A stretch of DNA of 64,000 bases, from assembly GCF_910594005.1 (NCBI RefSeq), contig NC_057834.1, forward strand, positions 105,241,650 through 105,305,649, written 5' to 3'. Below are positions 20,408 to 33,639 of this stretch, piece by piece. The notes under the pieces were generated by a model, which saw only the letters and a list, made by a program, of their open reading frames with translations, did not search any database and was not told the origin of the DNA. Made by a program: the position numbers and the translations under genes. The DNA comes from Cervus elaphus (taxonomy: Eukaryota > Chordata > Mammalia > Artiodactyla > Cervidae). Positions within the stretch are counted from its first letter, which is position 1; each line of letters begins with the position of its first letter.

Positions 20408-23400
20408 ATTAGTTAAAGCTATTTCACCCGTGCTACAGTTCTGAACCAGGTAGAAATAAAAGCAGCTGCCCATCAAAAGATTAAGGTCTCTAACTGGGAT
20501 AAAGGATCTAAATGAGAAAAGGATCTTCAAGAAAATCTTTTCAGAAAGGTTATGAGTTCATAGTTTATGCTAAGCAAGAAGCTAGCAGGTCAAAGACTTC
20601 ATGGATTTCGGTCTTCAGTATTCAGGGAAATCTGAATACAACCAAGATAAGTCACCATATTTTAAAATTATTGTCATCCATATAACATTTCTATTTCATA
20701 AATAATAATGCATGAATCAAACTTCTTCAATGCTGAAATCAAATGTTTCTGTTTAGTTGAACTGAAAAGGTACAGAAAAATCAGAATATGAGGATAAAAG
20801 CGTCTCTTAAGTAAAAATTTTTGATACTACAGAATAATTTATATAAAGCAAGCCAAGTTGTTATCATTTCAAACCTTTCTAATATAATACATACTTGCTT
20901 AATTGAAGTATTTGCTGTTTTGTTGAAAATAAAATTTTACCTTCATGCACACTGTTTTAGAGTCCTAACTTTGAAAATTCTTCAAGGTCCTGAATCTTGG
21001 TTGACATTAAATAAATTTCTAAATTGGAACTTGTTGCAAAACTAAGATAATGTACCAAATAATTCCATTTTCAACTGTTTGTGAAACTTTTAAAGACCAC
21101 AGAGGTCTTGTCTAATCTAATTCTTAACCAAATGTGTCAGTAAGGTTGATCTGTGCTCCACCTCAGAAGCCCAGGACTTATAGTATCAAGTTTGACTTCC
21201 AAGAGATCTCAGCAAATCATGGGCAAGCGGATCACAGAGGAATGTTCTGTCCCCAGCTGTGAACAAGACAGAATTAACTCTGAGACGCTTCCTCCTGCTG
21301 ACCTGGTGGACAGAAAGGTCAAGATGGTTAGCTCTTACAGTCTCAGTACCAACCGTCAAAACAACATGCATGTTAAAAATAGAGTGTCTGTAGGCAACCA
21401 AAATACAAATGCAGAAAAATGCAGAAAGAATTTAAAATAAAAATAGTTTTAATATATTTAAATTTCAGCTTCAAGTATTTTAAAGACTGGAACATGAAAC
21501 CAAGGAGAAAAAGGACAGAACAATAATTTTCCCAAGTGCATTAACTTCATAAATTTTGGGTCTTAAAATTTTAAAAACAACCATTCTGACCCATGGATGA
21601 TACTTTTCTTAGGAAATTCCTTGGATTCACAAGTAATTCATTGGGAATTGAAGCACAAGAGGCAAATTTACCACTTTTATTTGTTTATATTTTGATAACG
21701 GCATTTTTCTCAGCTCAATTTCTATGGAAATAAAAAGACTGTTTACTGTCAGAGGAATTTCTTTATCTATCAGTGGGGAATAGAGTTGAAATATTATGAG
21801 GGCTTTTTTTTTTAATGCAATGAAATAATCAAGACATTCCAAGGTGCTATGATACATCAATTCTATCATAACCGTGTAGAAAAACAGGGGCAACTGCTGT
21901 TTTATATGTAAGTAGATACTTAAGACTTATCACTAAGCAGCATGTTTAATAAAGTCTGGCATTTTTGTACGATAAAACGTTAAAACATTAATAAAACTAA
22001 ACTGGTCATAAAAGTAATTCCATCTTATAGACTTTCACATTGAGCAAAAAAAGTACCTTCTAAATAAAAATAATGTTACAACTGTAAATATTCCTTTTAA
22101 AGCTGCTGAATGCATCACTTTACTAAGAAAGGCTTAGCTATGTTATTTGCAATTCCCTCATTGCACAACAATGTACATTACTGTCTGTAAGCTCTAATTT
22201 GGCATGGCGCATCATTAATGACCTGAATGGTGGCTGTTTCACACATACATATTTAATTACAACAGCTGAACAAATTACATATTTATGCTTTATAAAGGGG
22301 ATTGCCAGTCTAATTCATTTGCTATGCATGCAGGTACAGGACTCCATCTGCAACAGCATCTGCACAACAAGAGCTAACAATTATCCATTGTACACCAAGT
22401 AAGCATATCTGGGGAAACCTGTAAGAGAGGCAGTCATGTTAACCATTTCACGGCCACAGCTCTGCATTTTGTTTAGGGGTTGAAATCTTTTAGAACAAAA
22501 ATTATAGCCCTAATATACCTGACCAGCCTTTAACAGAATCGCCTAATCCTCTCATCCATTCTAATTTCCACCAGGTTTAAGATTAGAGAGAAATAAAGTC
22601 TAAACCCCACTATGTCCAGTAAGGTTGTACTTCACGTGACTACCTACAGTGAGTGGACATTTTCTTCTGAGACTTGGAGCCCCAGAATTCAAGCACTCGT
22701 CCTTAACAGCCCAATAACAGCCTTTGTCAAGATGTCAACAGGGCTTATCTTCAGCCAGGACAGAAGTTAACTTTTCGTTACCCCACCCTCCATCACATCA
22801 TAGCCCCATCACATCACATTTATAGAGGATGGGCCTGAAGAACTTTCTTAAAAGGAAACACACTCTGAGCTCCTTCTGAGAGTCCCAAGACCTCTGCTGA
22901 ACCATTCTTATCATCAATGTACTTTCCAGCTAAGCCACAACTAAAAGCTACTATTCCCTCTTTTGGTAATAAAGTCCTATTCACCAGTGCTGCAACCTCA
23001 TCTTAAATGGCTTCTGGACTTTCGTATGTTTAATTTAATATATCCAATGAGTAATATAAATATTCTGGACCATCACTTCTACTTCAAAACCCAAAGAGGA
23101 AGAATTAAGAGTCAGCCAATCAATAGTGAGGTTTCCCATTATCATTTAAGGCTCTTGCTAGGCAATAAAGAGGCTCCATGGTGATGGCCCCTAAAAGCTC
23201 CTTACAGTGTCTTTGCCTCTTTAGGCCGCAAAATCAAAGCATGAGTCAGAGGTGTGGGTTTTTTAATGCTCCCTCTTGAGTGATGGAGTTCAAGTCAGGG
23301 GCTGACGGGGTGGGTGGGCTGAAGTCCCGGGCATGATGCTGGATGTACAGGGGTACCACCAGGGCCATGCAGTCTCCTCCTGGTCTTAACTCCCTGAGGA

Positions 23401-23955
23401 GCCGAGGGGACTGAAGGGTGGCTACCAAAATGAGCCATCCACCCAGTTCTTAGCTATATTAGGACCAAATTCACACATGGAGAGAGTCCTGATTCACTTG
23501 ATGTCAACCACCTGGTTTAAGAGTCAGCCCCTGGTCAGAAACCAAACTGGGAGTGTGAGAGAGGAAAGCCTCGCTGACATCTTCTAAAAAGGCTGGTGGA
23601 CCTTTAGGAAAACCAGTGCTTGATTGACAGGATTCAAATCCAAATCAACTCTCACCAGAAAAACAATCAGCACTCCATAGGGAGGTTCGGCAAATGCAAT
23701 CTCAATCTGATGCAGAATAGGGCTTACCAGATCTCAGTTGGCCAGAAACCTCGCTGAGGAGGAGGGACCTATACAAGGGTTTGAATTCACTGACCTTTGC
23801 CTTCCCCACGGTCAGGATATTTTGAGGACAGGCTTCCTGGGGCGTTAAGATGGTACTCGCTCTTCAGGAGCGTCACAAAAAAACAAACAGCCTCGATCAA
23901 AGCTCCACTAGCACAGAGTACTCCATCAGATGCCTCCATCAGGAGCACCAACAGG
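20408..23955. other. Long repeat-poor, non-coding stretch
   Basis: About 3.5 kb with no recognised interspersed repeat, unusual against the rest of the window. It is AT-rich to 22.5 kb and more balanced after. Short frames have no family resemblance. The segment at 22.1-22.4 kb is listed separately as a possible regulatory element. Confidence 0.5.
22085..22440. promoter_or_regulatory. Candidate regulatory element (inference)
   Basis: A repeat-free block dense in homeodomain-type TAAT/ATTA cores ('catcattaatgacctg', 'tatttaattacaac') plus a C/EBP-like 'attgcacaacaatg'. The texture resembles conserved non-coding enhancers, but conservation cannot be measured from one sequence. Confidence 0.3.
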
Positions 23956-23959
23956 AGGT

Positions 23960-24130
23960 TGCATATTGTTTTGTAATTTACAAAGCCTTTTTTACCAACC
24001 CTGTAAGGCAGTCATGTCCACTTTATAGATGAGAAGACTGAGGCTCCGAGCAATTAAGTGACTTGCTAACACACATTTAATAAGTGGCAGAAATGGGACC
24101 AAAGCCTGGGTCTGCCTGACTCCGATTCCT
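23960..24130 (-). mobile_element. MIR SINE, inverted
   Basis: 'tatagatgagaagactgagg', 'ttaagtgacttgctaacaca' and 'taataagtggcagaaatggg' follow reversed MIR order. Confidence 0.88.
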
Positions 24131-24134
24131 CAAT

Positions 24135-24860
24135 TCCTTCCTCCCTTGGGACTAATCCCAGCTTCACTGCCTTGGTTGCTGCCTTGCTTGGCTCCTACAA
24201 GGTGTCAGCCCTCCAGTTCAGGTCACCAATCTAGACGCATCCTTATCAGCACCAAGTGTTAGCTTCAAAAGCAAATGTAGCAGAAACTATTGGTGCCCTT
24301 CCCACCCTGGAGGTCACCTACAGCTGGGGTGGACAGCCTTCCCATCTCAAACACAGACACCTGAGTCCCCCTGCCTCAGGGCTTTCTCTGTTCACAGGGC
24401 AGAGGGGGACAGGCTGGAAGAGCAGAAGTAATGTGCCCAGGGGCAATCTCAACCAATGAAGGACAAGAGCTGGCCCTCAGTGAAACAAGCTGGAGGCATG
24501 TGCTCTAGTCTCTCAGTGGGGGTCGCCCAGGATTGAGACCCAGCTGCTCACAGCAGTAGTCTGCTCATTAAGGCACCTTTTACTGGACTTACTCCCTCCC
24601 CATATTCCTGGGGATCGCCTCCCAAATAAAGTACCCAAACCTTTGTCTTAGAGTCTGCTTGTGAGGAAATCCAAACTATAAAAACAACTATTAGCCATGT
24701 AAGCTTAGCCTCGGAGTCCACTGCTAACTGCAACCTCATACCAGCATTCTGCCTCAGTTAATTTGCTAGCAGAATGTGATGTATAGTGTGCCACATCCTT
24801 CGAACAGTGGGTGATTCCAATAAAGCCGCAGCCTTGCCAAAGGATGGTCACAAAGGCAAA
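24135..24860. other. Unique non-coding DNA
   Basis: Nothing recognised. Confidence 0.5.
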
Positions 24861-24864
24861 TGTT

Positions 24865-25045
24865 GGAGATGCTTAGTTTTGAATCCTGATTCTGCTCTTC
24901 TGGTTATGTATTCTTATTCAACCTCAGTAATGATCATCTAGTCATATGAGAAATGAGGATAATGGATCCTATATCATGGTAGGATTGTTATGAAAAAAAA
25001 TAAGATATTTGTAAAAGCACCTAGGATATAGCTGAGGTACACAAA
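24865..25045 (+). mobile_element. MIR SINE
   Basis: A diverged forward MIR: 'ttgaatcctgattctgctct', 'gagaaatgaggataatggat', then 'gtaaaagcacctaggatata'. Confidence 0.72.
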
Positions 25046-25049
25046 AGTT

Positions 25050-26180
25050 CATCATTCTCATCAGTATAACATTAATTATGAAGTCAAAAGGAGGCCTGTA
25101 TAATTTGGACAAATGTTAAAGAGGAAAAAGACTCTCTAATGGTTGGGTACAGTGACAAACTTTCTCCTACTGCTTTGTCTATCCTCTAGCCACCTTTAAT
25201 TAACCAAGTGTAACGTGAATGCTTTAGCAAATTAACTCCTTTGCTGGTGTGGATGATATCACCCTAAAAGTTATGGGTGATACTCAGTACCAGCTCTCTG
25301 TAAGCCAATGCCATAGGCACCTCAGCTGACCTTGGTAACTTTCAAAGTACAAAGCCATCCTCTACTGCACTTCTGCCTTGATCTCTGGCAATCCAGGGGA
25401 AGTGGGCAGAGGGAATAACTAGGAACCCACGTAAGATAAATGAGCTCTTGTAAGGTGCCATATACCAATTCATGCGCTCAAAGGAAGAGATGAATGGTGC
25501 CTTGAAAGAGCTGATTTACAGTCTAAGGAGAAAGTCTCCTATAGATCTTCATTAAGAATGCTAACTTCCCAAGGTTGATTTGCAAGAGTGGTTACTGTGT
25601 GGGACAAAAGACAGAAAATAAAGTTTGCAAATGTCAAGGTCTTACAGAGCCAATAATAGAGCTGGTTGACTAAAGCTCCTCTATTCAGGATGGCTTAAAT
25701 TCGGGGAGGGGGATTATAGAAGGGGTAGTCTGACTAGCTTAAAAATCAAAAGAGACTTGTATGTCATGCATGGCCTTCCAAAACACACACAGAGGACAGA
25801 AAACATTCTTACTATAAACACTATGCTATGTATAACATAACCTTTTTTAAAGAAGGATTCAGAACATACCTGAGGACCACAGCACAGGGTAATTTTTTTC
25901 CATGCTTCAATATTCTGGTCTTTAGAATTTATGATAACAATAGTGAGTTGTGAGAATTAAATAAGATAATGTACACTTCATCATTAGGTAAATGGCATTA
26001 TACAAATAAGACTTTTTTAAAATCAGGTGATATTTTTACCATCACCATGAATTCACTACTGTTTAAGATAATATAGAAGGTATAGGATGTTGGAATAACT
26101 TGACCCTATAACATGTATCTGAAGTTATATTTGACCTAACTCCTCATAAGCTTCTTTTGAACTTTATCATAAATACAGAG
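25050..26180. other. Unique AT-rich non-coding DNA
   Basis: Nothing recognised with confidence; a MIR-like scrap ('ttaaataagataatgtacac') sits at about 25,958. Confidence 0.45.
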
Positions 26181-26198
26181 AACTAAATATAGAGAGGG

Positions 26199-26395
26199 CT
26201 TCCCTCGTAGCTCAGTTGGTGAAGAATCTGCCTGCAATGCAGAAGACCTGGGTTTGATCCCTGGGTCGGGAAGATCCCCTGGAGAAGGAAATGACAACCC
26301 ACTCCGGTATTCTTGCCTGGAGAATCCAATGGACAGAGGAATCCGGCAGGCCATGGGGTTGCAAGAGTCGGACATGACTTAGTGACTAAACCACC
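26199..26395 (+). mobile_element. Bov-tA SINE with target-site duplication
   Basis: Full-length copy from 'cttccctcgtagctcagttg' to 'gtgactaaaccacc'. Fourteen-base direct repeats 'aaatayagagaggg' (one mismatch) at 26185-26198 and 26396-26409 flank it. Confidence 0.95.
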
Positions 26396-26409
26396 AAATA
26401 CAGAGAGGG

Positions 26410-27115
26410 GAGAACTACAGTTACTTCTGCTTTTCCAGTTTTGGTAGTCCCAATAATTGTCAGAGTTCCCTACAGAGGATTTAAAAGGTTTGTTTTGCTA
26501 CAGAAATGTAGTAATACAACTCTCTCTTGAATAAATGGATTTTTAAAAATTATTTCATTGCAATGTGATCCTGTTTTTATTTTCAAATGCATACCAAGAA
26601 AGACTGGAAGAAAAAATTGAAAAATAGGCAGAGTTAGTTTTAATATTCACCTATTTCTTTCTAGATATTCTATACTGTAGATATTGTATATTGTAGATAT
26701 AATTAGAAATAAGTTATTTTCACATCAACACATTCTATATGAAAAACAACTTTAACTGCAAGTAAGCAATTAGAAGGGAGAAAAGGTCATGATTTTATCT
26801 CTAACCTATTAAGCATCTATTGAGATGAAAGGAGGAACTTGGTAGGACTACTTTTCAAAGGAGATTTAAAGACCTTTGTCATTCACCAATTCATGCTTGT
26901 CCCCATCATCCTGTGAAGCTTCTGACCCATCTTAAAACAGCAACATTTACAGTAAAAAGGATGGCAAAATTTAAAAAGGGAAAAAGGTTATTAGTACCTG
27001 GGAAGGGGTCACTATGGCCCTGCAGGTAGCCCTGCACCAGTCTCCAGGAGGCTTTCCACTGTGGGGCACTCAAGTCAGCCATGGCCTTGGAAACATCGTG
27101 TGGCTTCAGACACCC
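26410..27115. other. Unique non-coding DNA
   Basis: Nothing recognised. Confidence 0.5.
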
Positions 27116-27119
27116 CCAG

Positions 27120-27445
27120 GCTGACCCACGCACCTACTGGAACATACCCTGTTTTCTCCAAGCTCTCCATTTGTCTTCACACGTGCTAACTAACTCCTTC
27201 TATCTCCTCCCCAAATCAACCCACCCATCCTCTAAAGCTCAGCTAAGAGGAAAGCTCTCTTAGAAAGACAGCCCTGAATACTCTGCATTTAAGTCAATCA
27301 TAAATCTAACTTTACTCTATTCACTGCTGTGTCTCTTTGTTGGACAGTGTGCTCCGTGATGACGGGAACCTGCCTAACATGTGCATGGCACATAGTAGGT
27401 GTCACTGATGGTAGAATAAGTGAGGAAATGACTGAATACATAACC
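27120..27445 (+). mobile_element. L2 LINE 3' end
   Basis: 'tcctctaaagctcagctaag', then 'gtgctccgtgatgacgggaa', then 'tggcacatagtaggtgtcac' appear in the order of the L2 3' end. Confidence 0.75.
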
Positions 27446-27449
27446 GGAA

Positions 27450-28435
27450 TCCAAGAAAGAAAGACACCTGACAGAAGCTAATCGCATAAAGATGTAACTG
27501 TCAGTGAAATAACCAGCTTACAAAGACTAGGTCGTGTAACAATAAATAAATGTGAGAATCCTCTGCATAAACACTGATTTACTAGAATAAGGCTTTCTAT
27601 CACACAAGTTTTTAATACTCTCTTTTTTAGGGGGAGGGAGAGGAGGAGATATGGAATCACAAGGATTCAGACAAATCATGACTAAATACTACCTGGTGCC
27701 CTCCTCCAGCAGTTATTATGATGGGAGGAAATCGCAGTAAGAGTTTTTTCCTTTGCAGTTATATGACATTTCTCAGAATCTTGAAATGAAATAATGACAA
27801 ACATCAATACAGAAAGGCTTAGTTGAAAAGTTAACAATGAATAATGTCTTGGGGACTGGCCTGTTAATACCCAATAAATGCCAAATTTTGAGACATGTCT
27901 TTTTGAAACCCTTTATATCAGCACTGGGGAGAAGGCCACACTTTCAAGAATACCAATCCTTAAATACATTCCAGATACAGAAGGTGCTACTCGCTGCATG
28001 CCAAGGTGCACCCCAAAAGAGCAAGTCATCCCTTGACAGTGCCCGAACCGAAGTCCATCCCCAAGTCCTAACTTTTATAACTCAAAGCATAACTTCAGCT
28101 CCATCACATGTGGTTCAAGCGAACCTTCTCAAAGACAAGACCTGTATCTTTCCTTCTCATGCCCTAGACACCCATCACAGTCAGTGCCTGGCACATCACA
28201 GGCACTCAAAGATTATCAAATGGAACCAAACCAATTTTCCCTTCCACTTTGTCATGTGGGATCAAAGGTAGAAACATACTCCTTCCTGTCTTCTCAGTTT
28301 TTCATGCAGATGGCAGATATCTGGCTGCTCACTCGTTTTGGACCACATGATAGCACCATCATTCACTCACTTCCTTCTCATCTCCCCACCCTACTGCCAG
28401 TCGAAAGTAGAAGTCTCTAAATTCTCCTAAAGCTG
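27450..28435. other. Unique non-coding DNA
   Basis: A 144-codon frame at 27,837-28,271 has no family resemblance and overlaps an L2-like scrap at about 28,160-28,215 ('gtcagtgcctggcacatcac'), so it is not called as a gene. Confidence 0.45.
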
Positions 28436-28436
28436 T

Positions 28437-28920
28437 GGGTATTAAAAAGCAGAGATACACTTTGCCAACAAAGATCCGTCTAGTCAAAGCCACGGTTTTT
28501 CCAGTAGTCATGTACGGATGTGAGAGTTGGACCATGAAAAGACTGAACGCCAACGAATTGATGCTTTCAAACTGTGATACTAGAGAAGACTCCTGAGAGT
28601 CCCTTGGACAGCATGGAAATCAAATCACTCAACCCTAAAGGAAATCAACCTTGAATATTCATTGGAAGGACTGATGCGGAAGCTGAAGCTCCAATACTTT
28701 GGCCACCTGATGCAAAGAGCCAACTCACTGGAAAATATGATGCTGGGAAAGATTGGGGGCAGGAGGAGAAGGGGGCAACAGAGGATCAGATGGTTGGATG
28801 GCATCACCAACTTAATGGACGTGAGTTTGAGCAAACTCCGGGAGACAGTGAAGGACAGAGAAGCCTGGCGTGCTGCAGGCCATGAGGTCGCAAAGAGTTG
28901 AACACGACTAGCAACTGAAC
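28437..28920 (+). mobile_element. BovB LINE 3' end, forward
   Basis: About 480 bp covering the last part of the BovB open reading frame and 3' end: 'gtattaaaaagcagagatac', 'ctttggccacctgatgcaaa', 'ctccgggagacagtgaagga'. It is followed by a short CCA run. Point stops and small indels interrupt the frame. Confidence 0.93.
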
Positions 28921-28924
28921 ACCA

Positions 28925-29415
28925 CCACCACCAAATCTCTATCTGTGCACCAGAGTCATAACAGAGTATGGAAACCCCCAACACGTTCTATTAAAGTTCC
29001 ATTTCATTTTTCGACCACATGGAAAACAAAAGAAACCATCTGCTTTGTGAAGTGTGTAGGGACCGGTGTCGCTTTCAGAGCAAGTAACACTGCCTGGGTG
29101 AAGCCTCCCCACAGCCTTGCAAACTGCCCTGGCCTGTTGAGAGGGCATTTGTTTCTAAACTGAGGACGGCTGGGAAGAGAGACTTCTGCAAGTACAGTCA
29201 GCCACGGACCTCTCCATCTGCATAACACTGTCACCTTCTAGCTTGTCTTTTCCTTTAAGACACCTCACATCTGAGAGAGGAAAAAAAAAAAATGAGAGAC
29301 AAAATGAAAGCTGAAAGATAATATAGCAGTGTTTCCAGGGAAGAAAACAGTCAAATCTCAAAGCCATCCCTCTCTGTATCGACTTCTCTCATCCTCTCTG
29401 TCCTAATCATCAATC
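28925..29415. other. Unique non-coding DNA
   Basis: Includes a 13-base A run at about 29,281. Nothing else recognised. Confidence 0.5.
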
Positions 29416-29620
29416 TCTAACACAGAAGAATATTTATTGAGAGCCCTCTAAGTGCTGGTCACTCTGCTTCCATTACCTCACTTAATGCTAATCCCCTCAG
29501 GCATCACCCTGATCCTAGCCTGACAGAACAGAAACTGAGGCTGAGAGAAGGCATGTATTGAAGGTCACACACCTGGAAAGCACCCAGGCTGGGATATCTG
29601 GGTACAAATCTCATGTTCCT
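29415..29620 (-). mobile_element. MIR SINE, inverted
   Basis: 'tttattgagagccctctaag', 'attacctcacttaatgctaa' and 'agaaactgaggctgagagaa' in reversed MIR order. Confidence 0.85.
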
Positions 29621-29802
29621 TCCCTTGCGGGCCCTTATCTCACAGAGGAGATGCTGAGGGGCATCTTCACAGTCCTGCCCAGAGAGGTGACAGAAAGGAA
29701 AAGAAGGGGAGTGAGGAAGAGTGAGGAACTGACTTCGGGCAGATAAAGCAATCCCTCACTCTTGCCTGGAGGGTAGATTTGAGGCCCCCATTAATGGAAA
29801 AT

Positions 29803-29927
29803 CCTGGAGGAGGAAATGGCAACCACTCCAGTATTTGTGTCTAGAAAATCCCACGGGCAGAGGAGCTTGGCAGGCTATAGTCCATGGGGTTGCAAAGAGT
29901 CGGACATGACTGATCGACTGAGCATAG
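29803..29927 (+). mobile_element. Bov-tA SINE, 5'-truncated
   Basis: Only the body remains ('cctggaggaggaaatggcaa' to 'actgatcgactgagcatag'). Eight-base repeats 'tggaaaat' at 29795-29802 and 29928-29935 flank it, so it was probably truncated at insertion. Confidence 0.9.
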
Positions 29928-29935
29928 TGGAAAAT

Positions 29936-30335
29936 GATTGCTTTTCCCCTCACACCTTAAAGCCAAATACGAAAAACACCCCTAGTGAGAGCGTCTTTCT
30001 GCTGTATCCTGTGTTTCACCCAAGGAATCCCACACAGGAATCACTTCTCTGTTGTCTTCACCACACATCTGCAGGGTGGCCACGGCCGACGAGAGATGGT
30101 CATCCTTGGCCAGATTAAGAGTGAGTTCTCAGTGGAGAAGTGAAGTGACTTGCCCACAATCACACAGGGAGTGAACCAGGGCAGGTGGCCAAGGCCCTTG
30201 ACACCCTTGGTCTTTTCTCATTTTACTTTTGAGCCAGCACAGCTCTCTCAGATCTGTTTCTCCCAGCAGACTTCTGTGTTCCTCAGCAAGAGCTGCCAAT
30301 TTTTCTTTCCTAGATGAGCGCCGAACCTTCCAAGG
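29936..30335. other. Unique non-coding DNA
   Basis: A MIR-like scrap ('gtgaagtgacttgcccacaa') lies at about 30,141. Nothing else recognised. Confidence 0.45.
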
Positions 30336-30339
30336 GTAT

Positions 30340-30600
30340 CAAAACAAACAGTGGAAAGAGCGCTGGCCTTTGAGCCAGAATAAAATCTAGGGGGCTCGTG
30401 GCCCAGTCACTTAGTGGTTGTGAAACGCTGGGCAGGACTTAGAAGCACTTGAAGTTTCAGGTTCCTCATCTGTGACTTGCAGGTAATACCTGCCCTCTCT
30501 GCCCTCACGGAGTTGTCGGAAAACTCAAATGAGAGAATGGATGTGAAGTTCCTTATAAAACTGCAAATACCAGACAAATAGAAAGGATTATTATTTTTGG
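30340..30600 (+). mobile_element. MIR SINE
   Basis: 'agtggaaagagcgctggcct' opens a forward MIR that ends near 'acaaatagaaaggattatta', with 'caggttcctcatctgtgact' in the middle. Confidence 0.85.
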
Positions 30601-32413
30601 ATTCAATAGACTTTCTCAATTGAACGAAGCCCTGTGTAGCTGGATGGTCAAGTTATGTTATAAATAACCAAGAAAAATGTTCTAGTTCCTGAAACAATTT
30701 TACCAGCCTGCTCGCTCCCATGAAAGGACACTGGTTGTAAAATGAATTAAATCAGCACTCTTTGCTATCTTCAGGACATAAATTGTTACTGGCTGAGGAC
30801 AGGTAGGGGAATGGCTATTTTCAAAGGCATACATACTTCTGACTATAAAAAGCTGACCTTCCTTAGTCTAGAACACCAGGCGCAGGGCAAGATGGAAAAA
30901 CAAAGGGGATGCCGGCTGGGTTTACAGCAGGAATTATCCAATATGGGCTGCCTTATCTCCAACAATGGTTTTAAGAGCTCATGTGCTAAACTCAGCTTCT
31001 TGTTAAATATTTCAAAGATGCTAATGGAACCAAAAGACCAACTCTGCTATGCATCAACAGGCTGGCTTTATCCTAAAACCAATTATAAATAAACTTCTAA
31101 ATACAGCCTGCTTTAAATGTGCATTTATAAAAACATACCCACCTTCATGCCATCCGTCCCCAGCAAACATGTGACTCATCTAAAACCTGCTGTCTTCAGG
31201 GACCCAGTCCTGTACCTCTCTGACCATTTGCCTTCGGAATCGTGGCCAGTCCAGCATTATTCTAATAACTTCTAAAGGTTCCTTTCTCTTTAGGAAGCAG
31301 AAATTCACTGCCAAACACACTGCTTCCATTCACAAGATTATTTACGGCACTGATAATTGAATTCCAGTCACATGACTAAGGAAGACTGGGTTCAGAGGGA
31401 AAAGAACCCAACCATAATTTCTAGAGAGATCCATAAATTACTGCTTTTCTCCCCTGGAGGTTGAAGTCCTTGGAGCTCTATGGATTCTTCCCTAGCATTT
31501 ATTCTAAGTTTGGAATCATCACAGAAATCCCCCTCTCTGCACTCAGTGACGAAGCTGCTAAGGTAAATCCTTTGAAATTACCCTTTGCACCAAGCCCTTG
31601 CAAGTCTCTAAGGGGTGCAGAGGAAATCCTCCCTTTTTCAAGGATCAAATGCTGCTGCCTCCAGTAGGGCACACAGCTCCTAAGAGGACAGCAGCTTAGA
31701 ATGAGGGGCCTAAAAGTGTTCAAAAGCACAGTCACCGTCACACCCACACCAGCGAAGGACCTTGGCATGGTGGCCACAGCAAGGTACAATTTCTTATTCC
31801 TTCTCAAAATAGATCAGCAGGGCATCTCCCTCATTTCTTTAAAGAGGACCTACCAAAAATTCTTCCTAGATAAGGAACTCCTCCTCCCAAATCATATATT
31901 CAGTGTTTTAACAAAGATGAGGCTTTAATGGTTCAATGTAGCCTGCATTATAGATAACATGTGTGTCATACCATCCTTTGGCTCAACCAGACAAGAAATG
32001 TCACTATAGTTATTTTAAACATGTTTTTTAAATTACGTTTAAGTTAAAATACAACGTATAGTGTCAATATGGAAAGAAGATCAAACCTGTTTTTTTTCCC
32101 TCTAAGAAATGCCCTCTTAAATATATAACATTTCCATTTGCTTGGCTTTTTATTTCAAATGGATGGGTTAGACACCATCTTCCTATTGTAATACTTTGAG
32201 CCTGGAATAAATTTAGTATTTTGGAATTTTTTCCCACACTCCCTTTTACTTAACAATTTTACAGAACATAATATACAGTGTTTGATAAAAGATTTGGAAT
32301 AAAAGGAATTGAGAGAGTAAATAAATCTTCCAAGGTTACAGAAAAAATCTGGTATCTATGCAAAGGCCTTGTACTATGTAGGGAAACTAAAAGTCATGTG
32401 TCCCTGTGAACGG

Positions 32414-32451
32414 GCATGCGCGCACGCACACACGCGCACACACACACACAG
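32414..32451 (+). repeat. Alternating CG/CA tract
   Basis: A purine-pyrimidine alternating stretch beginning 'gcatgcgcgcacgcacac' and continuing as CA units. Mixed CG/CA runs like this favour Z-DNA. Confidence 0.9.
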
Positions 32452-33484
32452 AGAAAATCATAGAGCAAAGGTAAATACTGCATTAGCAACTTAGGTGTTA
32501 CTTTCTATAAACTTTCTGTCTTTTCTATTTAGGGAAGAATACCTCTTTATTCTCTTTCTCCTCTCTTTTAGGAAACTGAAACAGTCCAGTAGCTATTTTT
32601 TTTAAAAAACAACAACAACAAAGTCTGCTTCTTCCAAGCTTATCAAGACCAAACACCTTTGTAGTGCACCATCACTGATGTTGGCACAGCTTTATGATAA
32701 GTGTCCAGCCGTTAAAAAGGCAGTGACACTAATTTTTGCTCTGCTCAGACCATCAAAGTACCAAAGTAAAGAAATTTACTACAGCACTCAATGAAGAACA
32801 CAATTTTTCAGGAAAGTTCAAAATGTTACTAACAGGTATCCTCGTCATTTAGACAGCAATGGCAGTGGGGATACTCAGGCAAGAGTGCAGGTCAGGCTAC
32901 AGTCTTAACATCCAGAAATCCCACAGTGGCTAGAATACAGGGAAAATGCAAAATGTTATGAGCACTGGCTGCCAAGCTGGGTTTCTGGGCTATCCCGATA
33001 GTGTAGGTCTTGGCCATCATTTGCCCAGGAGCCCTACAGCTTCTTAGAGATCACCTCAAGTTTTACCATATACTCACATTTACAGATCTTCCTCCTATCC
33101 CATCAACGTAAAAGGAAATTTTAGGACGCTGTTATGGATCAGAGCTGTGAACCCGTCTAATCCCACCTACATTTTAGATCTTTCAGGGAGACAAGTGTGA
33201 ACTTACTCACTCACTCAGCCTCTCTGGGGTCAGGGAAGCCTTTGGGAACTCAGAGAAAGCTACAGCTGACAGGGTCCAGAAGTTGTAGTCAGTCAGCTAC
33301 CATGCATGAAGATCCCCAGGGTATCTCTATGGGGGAGGATGAGGAGGCCAAGATGGTATCCACTGGTACTCGGTAAAGTCCTGATTGTCTGACCCATACC
33401 AACTGTCACCATACCTTCCAAGAAACATAGTAAATGCCCAAAGAGTACATGGCTGAGGTAGTGGGAAAATCTTCCTTTATATAC

Positions 33485-33485
<1 letters not shown>

Positions 33486-33512
<27 letters not shown>
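33486..33512 (+). repeat. (CA)n microsatellite
   Basis: About 13 uninterrupted CA units. Confidence 0.97.
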
Positions 33513-33516
<4 letters not shown>

Positions 33517-33639
33517 CAGTGTAATTGCCAATGGCATAAATAATACTACTTTTATTCAGATCCCAAAGAGGAAAGCTGACCTTTCCAGTCAAATTTAATC
33601 CAAAGAAAACTGAATTAGTAAACCAATTTGACTCCCTGA

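Larger units (their letters stand above)
30605..33635. other. Long repeat-poor non-coding stretch
   Basis: About 3 kb with only two dinucleotide repeats (listed separately). No coding frame with family resemblance was seen. Confidence 0.5.

Noticed and set aside
27837..28271. 144-codon plus-strand frame
   Set aside because: Runs into an L2-like fragment and shows no domain or conserved motif.
33486..33512. CRISPR-like regular repeat
   Set aside because: It is a plain CA microsatellite. No spaced direct repeats were found anywhere in the window, and the DNA is mammalian.
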